The notes under the pieces: generated by a model
What the model saw: the letters and a program-made list of their open reading frames with translations, nothing else
Databases searched by the model: none
Told to the model about the DNA's origin: nothing
Assembly: GCA_020073305.1 (NCBI GenBank)
Contig: JAIQFK010000013.1
Span: 124,001-188,000, forward strand
Reading direction: 5' to 3'
Length of the DNA: 64,000 nucleotides
Source of the DNA: Terriglobia bacterium
GTDB lineage: Bacteria; Acidobacteriota; Terriglobia; Bryobacterales; Bryobacteraceae
Translations under genes and position numbers: made by a program
In this document: positions 53,868-64,000 of the stretch, in pieces
Layout: every line of letters starts with the position of its first letter
Numbering within the stretch: position 1 is the stretch's first letter

Positions 53868-55970
53868 ATGCACACATTCGAAGTAGATTTAGACGGAAGA
53901 AAGATAACGCTGGAGACCGGGAAGATTGCCCGGCAGGCGAACGGCGCGGTCGTTGTCCGCTCCGGAGACTCCGCCGTTCTGGTGACGGCTTGCTCGGCTG
54001 AAGAAGCCAAACCCGGCGCCGGGTTTTTCCCGATGACGGTGGATTACCGCGAGTATACTTATGCCGCTGGAAAAATTCCCGGTGGTTTCATCAAACGTGA
54101 AGGCCGCCCCTCCGAGAAGGAAATTCTGACCAGCCGCCTGATTGACCGGCCGGTCCGGCCGCTTTTCCCCGAAGGGTATTTAAACGAGACGCAGATTATT
54201 GCCATGGTGCTGTCTGCCGACCCGGAGCAGGACCCGGCGTCGCTCGCCGTGGTGGGGGCCGGCGCGGCGCTGGCCATTTCGGATATTCCCTTCGCTCACG
54301 TTCTGGGCGGCGTCCGCGTGGGCCTGGTGAACGGGCGCTGCGTGCCCAACCCCTCCTATTCCGAAGCCCGGGAATCCAAGCTCAATATCATGGTTGCCGG
54401 CAGCGAAGAGGGAATCGTGATGGTTGAGGCGGGGGCGCAGCAGGTCTCCGAAGAGGATGTGGTGCAGGCCATTGAATACGGCCACGAGTGCTGCAAAAAG
54501 ATCGGCGCGGTAATCCGCGAGATGGTCAAAGTGGCTGGGAAAAAGAAGAGAGTTTACACGCCGCCGGCCATCAATCAGCCGCTCTATAACGAGATTGAGA
54601 AGAAGGTCCGCAAACAACTGACGGACGCGCTGAACACGCAGAAATACCCCAAGCTGGAGAGTTACGCCAAGGTCGCCGAAATCAAGAAGGAGCTGGTGGC
54701 GGCCCTGCCGGAAGAGCAGCAGGGGGAAGCGGCGAAGCTGTACGACGCGCTGAAGGAACGGATCTTCCGCGACCAGATGCTCGACGACCGGCGTCGCCCG
54801 GACGGACGCGCGTTCGACGAGATCCGGCAGATCACGATTGAGACGAGCGCTTTGGCGCGTACCCACGGTTCCGCGATCTTCACTCGCGGAGAAACGCAAG
54901 CGCTGGTGACCGTAACGCTCGGCACCAAAGAAGACGAGCAACGCATTGAGCTGCTGGAGCCCGGAGAGGCGTCCAAGCGCTTCATGCTGCATTACAATTT
55001 TCCGCCGTTCAGCGTGGGCGAGACCGGCTTCATGCGCGGTCCGGGCCGGCGCGAAATCGGCCATGGCGCTTTGGCGGAGCGCGCCATTTCCCCCCTCATT
55101 CCCGAGGACACAACCTTTCCCTACACCCTGCGCGTGGTGAGCGACATTCTCGAATCCAACGGATCCAGTTCCATGGCCACGGTGTGCGGCGCCAGCCTGG
55201 CGTTGATGGATGCTGGTGTGCCCATGAAAGCCGCGGTCGGCGGCGTCGCCATGGGTCTGGTGAAGGAAGGCAACAAGTACGCCGTCCTCACGGACATTGC
55301 CGGCGCCGAAGATCATTACGGCGACATGGATTTCAAAGTGGCGGGCACACGCGAAGGCATTACCGCGTTGCAGATGGATATCAAGGTGCCCAACATCAGC
55401 GCCGCCATCATGCGGGAAGCGCTCGACCAGGCGCGCCGCGGCCGCCTGTTCATTCTCGACAAAATGCGAGAGGCTCTCGCCGAACCGCGCGCCTCGCTCT
55501 CGGTGTACGCGCCCCGCATTTACACCATGAACATCGCCACGGACAAGATCCGCGACGTCATTGGACCAGGCGGCAAGGTCATCCGCGGCATCATCGAGCA
55601 GACCGGCGTCAAGATCGACGTGTCGGACGATGGCACCATCCACATCGCCTCCGCCGATGAAGCATCGGCCAACAAGGCCATCCGCATCATCTCCGACATC
55701 ACGGCGGTGGCCGAGGTCGGAAAAACGTATCTAGGCAAAGTCGTCCGCCTGGTGGATTTCGGCGCGTTTGTCGAAATCTTCCCGGGCACCGACGGCCTGC
55801 TGCACATCAGCGAGATCGCCGAAAACCGCATCAAAGAGGTGCGCGACGAGTTGAAGGAGGGCGACCAGATTCTGGTCAAAGTCCTGGCTCTCGAAGGCAA
55901 CAAGATCAAGCTGAGCCGCAAGGCGGTGTTGCGCGAGCAGCGGGAAAAGCTGAAAACGACCAAGCATTAA
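53868..55970 (+). CDS. pnp: Polyribonucleotide nucleotidyltransferase (PNPase)
   Basis: A 700-residue PNPase: two RNase-PH-like core domains (first ITLETGKIARQANGAVVVRSGDSAVL, second ITIETSALARTHGSAIFTRGETQALVTVTLG) with a helical linker, then KH (RDVIGPGGKVIRGIIEQTGVKIDVSDDG) and S1 (GKVVRLVDFGAFVEIFPGTDGLLHISEI) RNA-binding domains. It degrades RNA from the 3' end with phosphate. The ATG at 53868 starts the conserved MHTFEVDLDGR; ATGs at 53844 and the track start at 53823 add no conserved residues. Confidence 0.97.
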   Translation: MHTFEVDLDGRKITLETGKIARQANGAVVVRSGDSAVLVTACSAEEAKPGAGFFPMTVDYREYTYAAGKIPGGFIKREGRPSEKEILTSRLIDRPVRPLFPEGYLNETQIIAMVLSADPEQDPASLAVVGAGAALAISDIPFAHVLGGVRVGLVNGRCVPNPSYSEARESKLNIMVAGSEEGIVMVEAGAQQVSEEDVVQAIEYGHECCKKIGAVIREMVKVAGKKKRVYTPPAINQPLYNEIEKKVRKQLTDALNTQKYPKLESYAKVAEIKKELVAALPEEQQGEAAKLYDALKERIFRDQMLDDRRRPDGRAFDEIRQITIETSALARTHGSAIFTRGETQALVTVTLGTKEDEQRIELLEPGEASKRFMLHYNFPPFSVGETGFMRGPGRREIGHGALAERAISPLIPEDTTFPYTLRVVSDILESNGSSSMATVCGASLALMDAGVPMKAAVGGVAMGLVKEGNKYAVLTDIAGAEDHYGDMDFKVAGTREGITALQMDIKVPNISAAIMREALDQARRGRLFILDKMREALAEPRASLSVYAPRIYTMNIATDKIRDVIGPGGKVIRGIIEQTGVKIDVSDDGTIHIASADEASANKAIRIISDITAVAEVGKTYLGKVVRLVDFGAFVEIFPGTDGLLHISEIAENRIKEVRDELKEGDQILVKVLALEGNKIKLSRKAVLREQREKLKTTKH

Positions 55971-55982
55971 ATCCGCTTGAAG

Positions 55983-56588
55983 TTATTTCGCCGCCTTATG
56001 CCGTTGCGGTGAATCGGAAAGGTACCGGAACATGGCTGTGAGCGCCCTACCTCGGTGGCTCACGGCCATTTTTTCTTCGACAGAAGCCTCGCCAAACGAC
56101 TTCTGGTAGGGCGCGTAGTAGAACAGGGGATCGTAGCCGAATCCCTCCGCGCCGCGCGCCTCGTCGAGAATTTCGCCCTCCACAATCCCTCGAAACGTCC
56201 GGATCATTTCTCCGCGATTCGCCAGAGCGATCACGCACACGAAGCGCGCGCGCCGGTTCTCGCGGCCGCGCATATTTCCGAGCAGCAGCGCATTGTTCTG
56301 AGCGTCGCTCGCGCCCGGCCCCGCGTAGCGCGCCGAAACCACGCCCGGCGCTCCCCCGAGCGTATCCACCTCCAGGCCGGAGTCATCCGCGAAAAGCAAC
56401 CCCGGAGCCTGCTGACCGTAATACGTCGCCTTCAGGATGGCATTCGCTTTGAAAGTGCGGCCGGTTTCGTCGCAGGGCGGAATCTCCTGGAGTCCTGGCA
56501 TCTCCATCACGTCGATTCCGAATCGCTGCCCCGCCAGCCGGAATTCCCGCAGCTTGCCGGCATTGCTCGTCGCGCAATAGAGCGTCAC
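55983..56588 (-). CDS. rdgB: XTP/dITP pyrophosphatase (RdgB/HAM1)
   Basis: A 201-residue Ham1-type NTPase with [11 protein letters not shown] (the SxNxxK substrate loop), [24 protein letters not shown] and a late FGYDPLFYY. It removes non-canonical purine nucleotides such as dITP and XTP. It overlaps rph by 4 bases. Confidence 0.95.
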   Translation of the reverse strand: MTLYCATSNAGKLREFRLAGQRFGIDVMEMPGLQEIPPCDETGRTFKANAILKATYYGQQAPGLLFADDSGLEVDTLGGAPGVVSARYAGPGASDAQNNALLLGNMRGRENRRARFVCVIALANRGEMIRTFRGIVEGEILDEARGAEGFGYDPLFYYAPYQKSFGEASVEEKMAVSHRGRALTAMFRYLSDSPQRHKAAK

Positions 56589-57304
56589 CGCGCCTGCGCC
56601 GCCTGCTTCTGGATGCCGGTCAACTCGCGGATGCCGAGGCGCGCCAGTTCGATGAGGCCGCTGAGTTGCGTATCGTCGAACGGGCGGTGCTCGGCGGTAG
56701 CTTGCACTTCAATGAACTTGCCCGAGCCGGTCATGACGATGTTCATGTCCACATCGGCGCGTGAGTCCTCCTCGTAATCCAGGTCGACCATCAGTTCGCC
56801 GGCCACGATTCCGACGCTGGTGGCGGCCACAGAATCCACGATGGGCGATTTCTTTAGAGCGCCGAACTTCACGAATTGATCGAGCGCCATGGCCAGCGCC
56901 ACAAAGGCTCCGGTGATGGATGCCGTGCGGGTGCCTCCGTCCGCTTGAATCACGTCACAATCCACCACCACGGAACGATCGCCCAGGGCATCCAGATCGA
57001 CCACGGCGCGCAGCGAGCGGCCAATCAGCCGCTGGATTTCGTGGGTACGTCCCGAGGGCCGGCCTTTGCTGACTTCCCGTGGCGTGCGCTTCAACGTGGC
57101 GCGCGGCAGCATGGCGTACTCCGCCGTGACCCATCCTTTGCCGGACCCGCGCAGGAATTGCGGTACGCCCTCTTCGATCGACGCAGCGCAGAGCACGCGC
57201 GTGTTGCCGACAGTGATCAGCGCGGAGCCTTCCGCCGTCTTTAGGTATCCGGGTTCGATTTCCACCGGACGCATTTGATCGGGGCGCCGGTTATCCGTTC
57301 GCAT
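56585..57304 (-). CDS. rph: Ribonuclease PH
   Basis: A 239-residue RNase PH starting [21 protein letters not shown], the family's RxDGRxxDQLRPV opening. Further signatures are [70 protein letters not shown] (phosphate-binding and active site). It trims tRNA 3' ends. Its ATG lies inside the last codons of the small membrane protein gene (14-base overlap). Confidence 0.96.
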   Translation of the reverse strand: MRTDNRRPDQMRPVEIEPGYLKTAEGSALITVGNTRVLCAASIEEGVPQFLRGSGKGWVTAEYAMLPRATLKRTPREVSKGRPSGRTHEIQRLIGRSLRAVVDLDALGDRSVVVDCDVIQADGGTRTASITGAFVALAMALDQFVKFGALKKSPIVDSVAATSVGIVAGELMVDLDYEEDSRADVDMNIVMTGSGKFIEVQATAEHRPFDDTQLSGLIELARLGIRELTGIQKQAAQAR

Positions 57305-57434
57305 ATTTGAGCACCAGGAACATGACGATACCGACCAGCACCATCACCGAGAAGATCAATATCAAGCAGGGCACCCCGCCTTGCACCTGGGGCGTCTTGG
57401 CCTTCTTGGGTCTGACCGGTTTAAACTTTGCCAT
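57291..57434 (-). CDS. Small single-span membrane protein, 47 residues
   Basis: A 47-residue frame too short for usual gene calls. The N-terminus is strongly basic ([15 protein letters not shown]), followed by one hydrophobic span (about residues 23-42, [20 protein letters not shown]). Its TAA overlaps the first codons of rph, so rph translation may be coupled to it. The basic head, clean span and stop/start overlap make it a credible real gene. Function unknown. Confidence 0.72.
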   Translation of the reverse strand: MAKFKPVRPKKAKTPQVQGGVPCLILIFSVMVLVGIVMFLVLKYANG

Positions 57435-57518
57435 AGAACGGCCCGCGAGCGCAGGCCATTAAGGATGGTAGCAGGCTTCAGCGGAATGACGTAGCCACCA
57501 GTCTCTCCGCGCAACGGC

Positions 57519-57524
57519 TACAAT
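57519..57524 (+). promoter_or_regulatory. TACAAT -10-like box before a small lipoprotein gene
   Basis: TACAAT ends 13 bases before the ATG at 57538; no Shine-Dalgarno is seen between them. Confidence 0.3.
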
Positions 57525-57537
57525 CGATATTTCCGCG

Positions 57538-57936
57538 ATGGAACGCCGCTGCTGGATTGCCCCTGCTCTATTCCTCGTGGCATGCGCTCAGAAAACACAG
57601 CCGCCCGTGTTTCCTCCAACCGTCGCCGGCGCGTGGCAGTTGAAGGGCTCACAGAATTTCCCGGCCGCGACCGCGCCGGAACTCATTCGCAGGATCGGTA
57701 CGCGCGGCTGGTGGAGCGCAACCTACGAGGGTGCGGGTTCGGCTACCGTCGAGGTGTATGAGCTCACCTCATCTGCCGGCGGTCTGCAAATGGTCCAGGA
57801 GTGGCGCCCCGTAGCCGATACCGTGGTCTGGTACACGCGGCGTTATTTCGTGGTCGTCCAGTGGCGCGGCTCCGACCGCAGCGCCGTCAGTGCCTTTGTC
57901 CGCGCGCTGGAAAAGCAATTTGCCGACGAGAAGTAG
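57538..57936 (+). CDS. Small lipoprotein of unknown function
   Basis: A 132-residue protein with a lipoprotein signal ending ALFLVACAQ (lipidated Cys about residue 16). The mature part is one beta-rich domain: WQLKGSQNFPAATAPELIRRIGTRGWWSATYEGAGSATVEVYEL and VVWYTRRYFVVVQWRG. It resembles small DUF6599-like lipoproteins found in acidobacteria, but this is uncertain. One base separates its stop from that of the convergent transporter gene. Confidence 0.65.
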   Translation: MERRCWIAPALFLVACAQKTQPPVFPPTVAGAWQLKGSQNFPAATAPELIRRIGTRGWWSATYEGAGSATVEVYELTSSAGGLQMVQEWRPVADTVVWYTRRYFVVVQWRGSDRSAVSAFVRALEKQFADEK

Positions 57937-57937
57937 A

Positions 57938-59176
57938 TCAGCGCGCTCGCCAGTCGACCGGCTTCAATTCGCCCACGATCACCAGATACGACGTCGCGCC
58001 CACCACCAATGCAATGCAGACGGCAACAAAGGCCAGCAGAAACTGTCCGGTCACATCCACGATGCGTCCCGTGAGCCAGGGCCCCACGATGCCCGCGAAA
58101 TTGCCGACCATATTTTGCCAGCCGGTCCACTTGCCCGCTGCCTCCGGCCCCGCTAAGGTTTGTGTGATGGCCCACAGGTTCGACGTGAAAAGGCCGTAAC
58201 ACAGGCTCACGACGATCAGCAGCACCATTGAAATGACCGGATCGCGCACCATGGCCACTGAGAGAATCAAGGTGCTGAGCAGCATACCGCCGGCCATAAA
58301 CGCTTTGCGCACGCGCGTGGGGCTGCCGCCGCGCGCGATGAGACGGTCGGATGCCCACCCGCTGGCGGTTGACGACAGAGCGATACCCCAGAACGGCACA
58401 GATCCGAAAACCGCCATCATGTTCGCCGAGAAGTGCCGCTCCATGACCAGGTACGACGGCAACCAGAACACCAGAAAGTACCAGGCGTAATTCACGCAGA
58501 ACAGGCCGAGAAACGTTCCCCACGCATCGCGCTGCCGCAGGATTTGCAGGATGCCGGGGCTATCCTCGTGGCGCACGGCCTTCATGGACACAGGGTGCGG
58601 TCCCCAGATTCCCCAAGGGAGCAACCAGACCAGGCCTCCCAATCCCAACACGAGGAACAACGCCCGCCAGCCGAAATGGCCAACCACCAGGCCGCCAATC
58701 AGCACGCCCACCGCCGGTCCGACTTTGCAGCCCGCGTCGATGAGTGCGTTGGCCGTGCCGCGATGCCGCTCGGGAAAACTCGACGCCAGAATTCGCGAAT
58801 AGGATGGATACGCGACCGATTCGCCCATTCCCAGTAACAAGCGCAGCAGGAAGAGCGCACCGAAAGTATTCACCATCCCGGTGAACAAGGTCGCCAGCGA
58901 CCAGATCAGAAATCCCAGGCCCAATACCCAGCGCACATCGTAGCGATCCACCAGCCAGCCGGCGACGAGCTGAAACGCCGCGTAAGTCCAGAAGAAAGTC
59001 GAAAACAGCGACCCGAGCTGTGTCTTGGTGAGATGAAGCTCGCTCGCCAGGAACGGCGCGGCCACCGAAAGCGTTCCGCGATCGATATAGTTCACGGCGA
59101 TCGAGATCACCAGCAGGCCGAGCACCGCCCACTGGATTCGCGTCAATCGGGTTTCCACCGCCGCGGGAGCGCCCAT
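57938..59176 (-). CDS. MFS transporter, anion:cation symporter type
   Basis: A 412-residue MFS protein with twelve spans. [41 protein letters not shown] is typical of the ACS branch (hexuronate, glucarate, tartrate or phthalate carriers). [36 protein letters not shown] continues the family pattern. The likely substrate is a sugar acid, but this is inferred. The ATG at 59176 is used because the extension to 59233 has no conserved content. Confidence 0.85.
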   Translation of the reverse strand: MGAPAAVETRLTRIQWAVLGLLVISIAVNYIDRGTLSVAAPFLASELHLTKTQLGSLFSTFFWTYAAFQLVAGWLVDRYDVRWVLGLGFLIWSLATLFTGMVNTFGALFLLRLLLGMGESVAYPSYSRILASSFPERHRGTANALIDAGCKVGPAVGVLIGGLVVGHFGWRALFLVLGLGGLVWLLPWGIWGPHPVSMKAVRHEDSPGILQILRQRDAWGTFLGLFCVNYAWYFLVFWLPSYLVMERHFSANMMAVFGSVPFWGIALSSTASGWASDRLIARGGSPTRVRKAFMAGGMLLSTLILSVAMVRDPVISMVLLIVVSLCYGLFTSNLWAITQTLAGPEAAGKWTGWQNMVGNFAGIVGPWLTGRIVDVTGQFLLAFVAVCIALVVGATSYLVIVGELKPVDWRAR

Positions 59177-59237
59177 GAGAGGACTCTTGATTCTACACAA
59201 AGGCGCTTCCGGGTTCGGTACACTGATGCACACGGCT

Positions 59238-59582
59238 ATGATTCAACCCGTCTGGAATTTCGAGCAGGAGCCCTATCCCGAGCCCCCGGATGAAACCGCT
59301 ATCAACCTTCGGGCCTACTTCGATCGCATGCCCGACGACAAGATGCGCCAGTACTCCCCCGATTGGGATGACGATCGCGTCGTCGCCTGGGACGACAATT
59401 TCCGCGAGGATGGCAACCTGATGCTGGTGTGTTCCGAGCGCGACGTGGATGTCAAGGAGTACCGGCGCGTGCTGGAGCAGTGCCTCCGGTACCGGGACCG
59501 CGTGCGGGGCACGCTGAAACAGGGGTCGCCGGCGCCCTTTCAGTCAACCGAACAGATGCGGCGAGAGGACTGCGAAAGGTGA
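59238..59582 (+). CDS. Hypothetical protein rich in acidic residues
   Basis: A 114-residue soluble protein from ATG 59238, beginning [20 protein letters not shown] and containing [43 protein letters not shown]. It has no recognised domain, signal or membrane span. TACACT at 59219-59224 stands 13 bases before the ATG. ATG 59226 is an alternative start with four more residues; the 59175 frame is less likely. It is followed after 6 bases by a hydrolase gene, so both may be co-expressed. Confidence 0.6.
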   Translation: MIQPVWNFEQEPYPEPPDETAINLRAYFDRMPDDKMRQYSPDWDDDRVVAWDDNFREDGNLMLVCSERDVDVKEYRRVLEQCLRYRDRVRGTLKQGSPAPFQSTEQMRREDCER

Positions 59583-59588
59583 ACCCGA

Positions 59589-60425
59589 TTGCGAACCCTT
59601 TGCTTGTTCCTGGCGTTGACCGCCTGTTCCCACGCCGCCGACATTAGAACCGTTCACTTCCAAAGTGAAGACCACAAAACCAAACTGGTCGGCTATCTCT
59701 TCGAGCCGTCCGGATCCGGACCGCACGCCGCAGTGGTCATGCTGCATGGCCGTGCGGGTCCCTATTCTTCTCTAGCCAAGGGCGTCTATACCGCTGCCAC
59801 GCTCTCCAAGCGTCACAAGGCGTGGGGCGAGTTCTGGGCAGAGCGGGGCTATTTGGCGCTTCTGGTGGATAGCTTCGGGCCGCGTGGTTATCCGCAGGGC
59901 TTCCCGCTTGGGAGCTACGAGAGTCGTCCGTCTGAAGTCAGCGAACAGACGGTGCGGCCGCTGGACGCCTATGGCGCCTTGCGTTACCTGCGAAAGCGCT
60001 CCGGCGTCATCGGGGATCGCATCGGCGTGCAAGGATGGTCGAACGGCGGCATGACTGTGTTGGTGACGATGAGCGACCAAGCGCCTGGAATCGATCAGCC
60101 CACTCCCGAAACGGGATTTCGCGCCGCCGTTGCCGAGTATCCGGGCTGCGGCATGGAGGCCATCAAAGGGAGCTACCATGCCTATGCGCCGCTGCTCATG
60201 ATGATTGCATCCGCCGACCAGGAAGTCTCGCCGAAAATCTGCGAGGCGTTCGCTAAGCGTGCCAAGGCGTCCGGCAGTAAGCTGGAATCGGTTGTATTCG
60301 GCGGGGCAGAGCATAACTTCGACGATCCCGGCAAGAAAAAGCAGTCCAACCCGGCCAACCACCGCGCGACCGAGGAAGCCATGCGCCGCGCAGAAGCATT
60401 TTTCGCTAGCTGTTTGCTCAGGTAA
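59589..60425 (+). CDS. Exported dienelactone-hydrolase family protein
   Basis: A 278-residue alpha/beta hydrolase with a short signal/lipoprotein start (LCLFLALTACSHA) from TTG 59589. The fold is marked by HAAVVMLHGRAGPYSS (oxyanion region), the nucleophile Ser in GVQGWSNGGMTV and the catalytic His in FGGAEHNFDDP. The family cleaves lactones and esters; the substrate here is unknown. Confidence 0.82.
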   Translation: MRTLCLFLALTACSHAADIRTVHFQSEDHKTKLVGYLFEPSGSGPHAAVVMLHGRAGPYSSLAKGVYTAATLSKRHKAWGEFWAERGYLALLVDSFGPRGYPQGFPLGSYESRPSEVSEQTVRPLDAYGALRYLRKRSGVIGDRIGVQGWSNGGMTVLVTMSDQAPGIDQPTPETGFRAAVAEYPGCGMEAIKGSYHAYAPLLMMIASADQEVSPKICEAFAKRAKASGSKLESVVFGGAEHNFDDPGKKKQSNPANHRATEEAMRRAEAFFASCLLR

Positions 60426-60583
60426 CTGCCATGCTCGCCGGGTGTCGTTCGGAGTGACATGTGAAACGCCCAAAAGTGAAGTCCACCGTGAACGGCGGCA
60501 AGGACGCCGTCTTCGCGCTCCCGAAAGCGTCCATCACGGTACTTCGAGGCAAACTCGGCAATTGAGGCGCCCGTCTTTGTAGT

Positions 60584-60602
60584 GGCCGAGCATTGCTCGG
60601 CC
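60584..60602. repeat. 19-bp palindrome in a convergent gap (REP-like)
   Basis: GGCCGAGCATTGCTCGGCC has 9-bp perfect arms and a single central base. It sits between two convergent genes in the 205-base gap 60426-60630, which otherwise shows no gene. It may be a bidirectional transcription stop or a member of a dispersed palindromic repeat family. Confidence 0.5.
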
Positions 60603-60630
60603 ATGTCTCCAAAGGAAGCGGTTTTCTCAC

Positions 60631-61970
60631 TCACCCCAGATCCGTCAGATGCTCCAGCTCACCCGTGCTGTCGCCGATGTGCTCGGGTGTGATGCCCATG
60701 TGATCCAGCATCGCGACGTACAGGTTCGTCATCGGCGTTTCCTTGGGGTACCGAACGTGGCGGCCGGGCCGCAGCGCGCCGTTGCCCGCGCCGGCCAGTA
60801 CCACCGGCAGATCGTTGTGCGTGTGCGCGTTCCCATCCGCCAGGCCGCTGCCATACACCACCATCACACGGTCGAGCAGCGTGGCGTCTCCATCCGGCGT
60901 GGATTTGAGCTTGTCCACGAAATACGCAAACTGCTCCAGATGGAAGCCATTGATTTTTGCGACCTTCTCGATCCACTCCGGGTTGTTGCGGTGATGGGTG
61001 AGCGGATGGTGCGCATCGTTCACGCCGATCTCGCGGTAGGTGCGCGTGCTGCCTTCGCGGCAGATCATGAACGTCGCAATGCGCGTCACATCCGCCTGGA
61101 AGGCCAGCGTCATCAGATCGAACATCAGTTTCACGTGATCCGCGAACTCCACCGGCACGCCTGCCGGCTTTTCCATATCGGGCGTGAACTGTTTGGACTC
61201 GCGCTCCGCCATCTCGATGCGCCGCTCGATCTCGCGCACCGCGTCCAGGTACTCGTCGAGTTTGCGCCGGTCGGTTCGGCCCAGGTCGCCCTTCAGCCGC
61301 TCGGTATCTTCCGCGACGAAATCGAGAATGCTCTTATTGTAGAGGAGACGTTTGGCGCGGGCTTCCGGCGTTTCGCTCGCATCACCGAACAGCCGCTCGA
61401 AAGCCGCGCGCGGGTTGACCTCCGGGGGCATGGGCGTCGCCGTTGTGCGCCAGGAGATGCTGTTGCTGTACGCGCAACTGTATCCCGAATCGCAGTTGCC
61501 CACCAGCCGCCCGTCCTCGCAACCCAGCTCCAGCGAAGCCAGCCGCGTGGCATTGCCGATCTTCTGCGCGGCAATTTGATCCACCGAAATCCCGGAGTGA
61601 ATGTCGGCGCCCGCCGTTTTCTTCGGATGCACGCCGGTCAGGAACGATGCAGCGGCGCGGGCATGATCGCCCGGACCGTCGCCCAGCGCGCGCCCCGTAT
61701 TGTGCGTGAGTCCGGAGAGCACCATCAGTTGGCGGCGATACGGCTCGAGCGGTTTCAGAATCCGTGAAAATTCGAAGTCGGCGCCTGCGCCCGCGGGCGT
61801 CCAGTCCTTCATGATGATGCCGTTGGGCACGTAGACGAAAGCCATGCGGCGCGGGGTATTGGCGCTGACGGTTGCCGCGAACGCGGGCGTCATCGCATCC
61901 AGCACCGGCAGGGCAATCGCGGCGCCCAGGCCGCGCAAAAAAGTGCGCCGTGCGAGGTGTTTGCCCGTGA

Positions 61971-61974
<4 letters not shown>
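60631..61974 (-). CDS. DUF1552 protein with Tat signal
   Basis: A 447-residue member of DUF1552. The twin-arginine signal is LARRTFLRGLGAAIALPVLDAM. The mature protein shows RRMAFVYVPNGIIMKDWTPAG, LSGLTHNTGRALGDGPGDHARAAASFLTG and LDRVMVVYGSGLADGNAHTHNDLPVVLAGAG, typical of this sulfatase/alkaline-phosphatase-like family. It is regularly paired with DUF1592 cytochrome-like proteins in acidobacteria and planctomycetes. Export through Tat implies folding, possibly with a cofactor. It overlaps the DUF1592 gene by 4 bases. Confidence 0.88.

Positions 61975-64000
<2,026 letters not shown>

Noticed and set aside
54180-55643. 487-codon frame antisense to pnp
   Set aside because: It lies wholly inside pnp, is His/Ala/Arg-rich and shows no family motif; a shadow frame.

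Overview
The window looks like a chromosomal segment of an acidobacterium, most likely of the Bryobacterales/Solibacter kind. This is inferred from gene content: a 1,100-residue TonB-dependent receptor with an N-terminal carboxypeptidase-regulatory domain, a DUF1552/DUF1592 pair, esterase/SMP-30 and DUF202/DUF302 fusions, many secreted glycoside hydrolases, high GC, and several genes whose start codon sits a few bases after a TANNNT -10 element. No tRNA, rRNA, insertion sequence, prophage or CRISPR array was seen, and no stretch longer than about 300 bases lacks a gene.

Layout. 1-13.5 kb holds housekeeping and scattered genes: a partial secretin-like protein, rhamnulokinase, a frameshifted hypothetical gene, an Rrf2-clpP-SDR unit, a lipid kinase divergent from ligA, an esterase/SMP-30 fusion, comF-HNH, a DUF202-DUF302 fusion and a pirin. 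13.6-27.8 kb is the most unusual part. On the + strand lies a tightly overlapping chain: UroD-type methyltransferase, homocysteine methyltransferase, DUF1638, MtaA-like methyltransferase, RACo-type corrinoid activase, sugar porter. Converging on it from the - strand is a unit with GH9, GH2, corrinoid protein (MtaC), methanol:corrinoid methyltransferase (MtaB) and a small TonB-type protein. MtaB keeps the Glu/Cys/Cys zinc ligands and MtaC keeps the DxHxxG cobalamin motif. Together the two arms encode every step of a corrinoid methyl-transfer chain, with a Met-synthase-like homocysteine acceptor enzyme, in a setting of polysaccharide and polyol breakdown.

28-45 kb is a carbohydrate region: cellobiose-2-epimerase-like enzyme, clan GH-A glycosidase, ROK kinase and FucP-type porter; then a LacI-controlled ABC sugar importer (ATPase divergent; binding protein and two permeases) with two xylose-isomerase-like TIM barrels, a Gfo/Idh/MocA dehydrogenase and a Tat-exported putative glycosidase; then GH29 fucosidase, a TPR lipoprotein and a large TonB-dependent receptor on the - strand.

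49.8-64 kb returns to general functions: a BtuB-like receptor with ftsB, cutA and a HAD phosphatase, the classic rpsO-pnp pair, rdgB-rph preceded by a 47-residue membrane protein, an MFS transporter, small secreted hypotheticals, a dienelactone-hydrolase-like enzyme, and the DUF1552/DUF1592 pair running off the right edge.

The strongest lead is the split corrinoid methyl-transfer locus (13.6-23.1 kb). It may let the organism use methyl groups from methanol or O-methylated sugars/polyols, feeding homocysteine or another acceptor.
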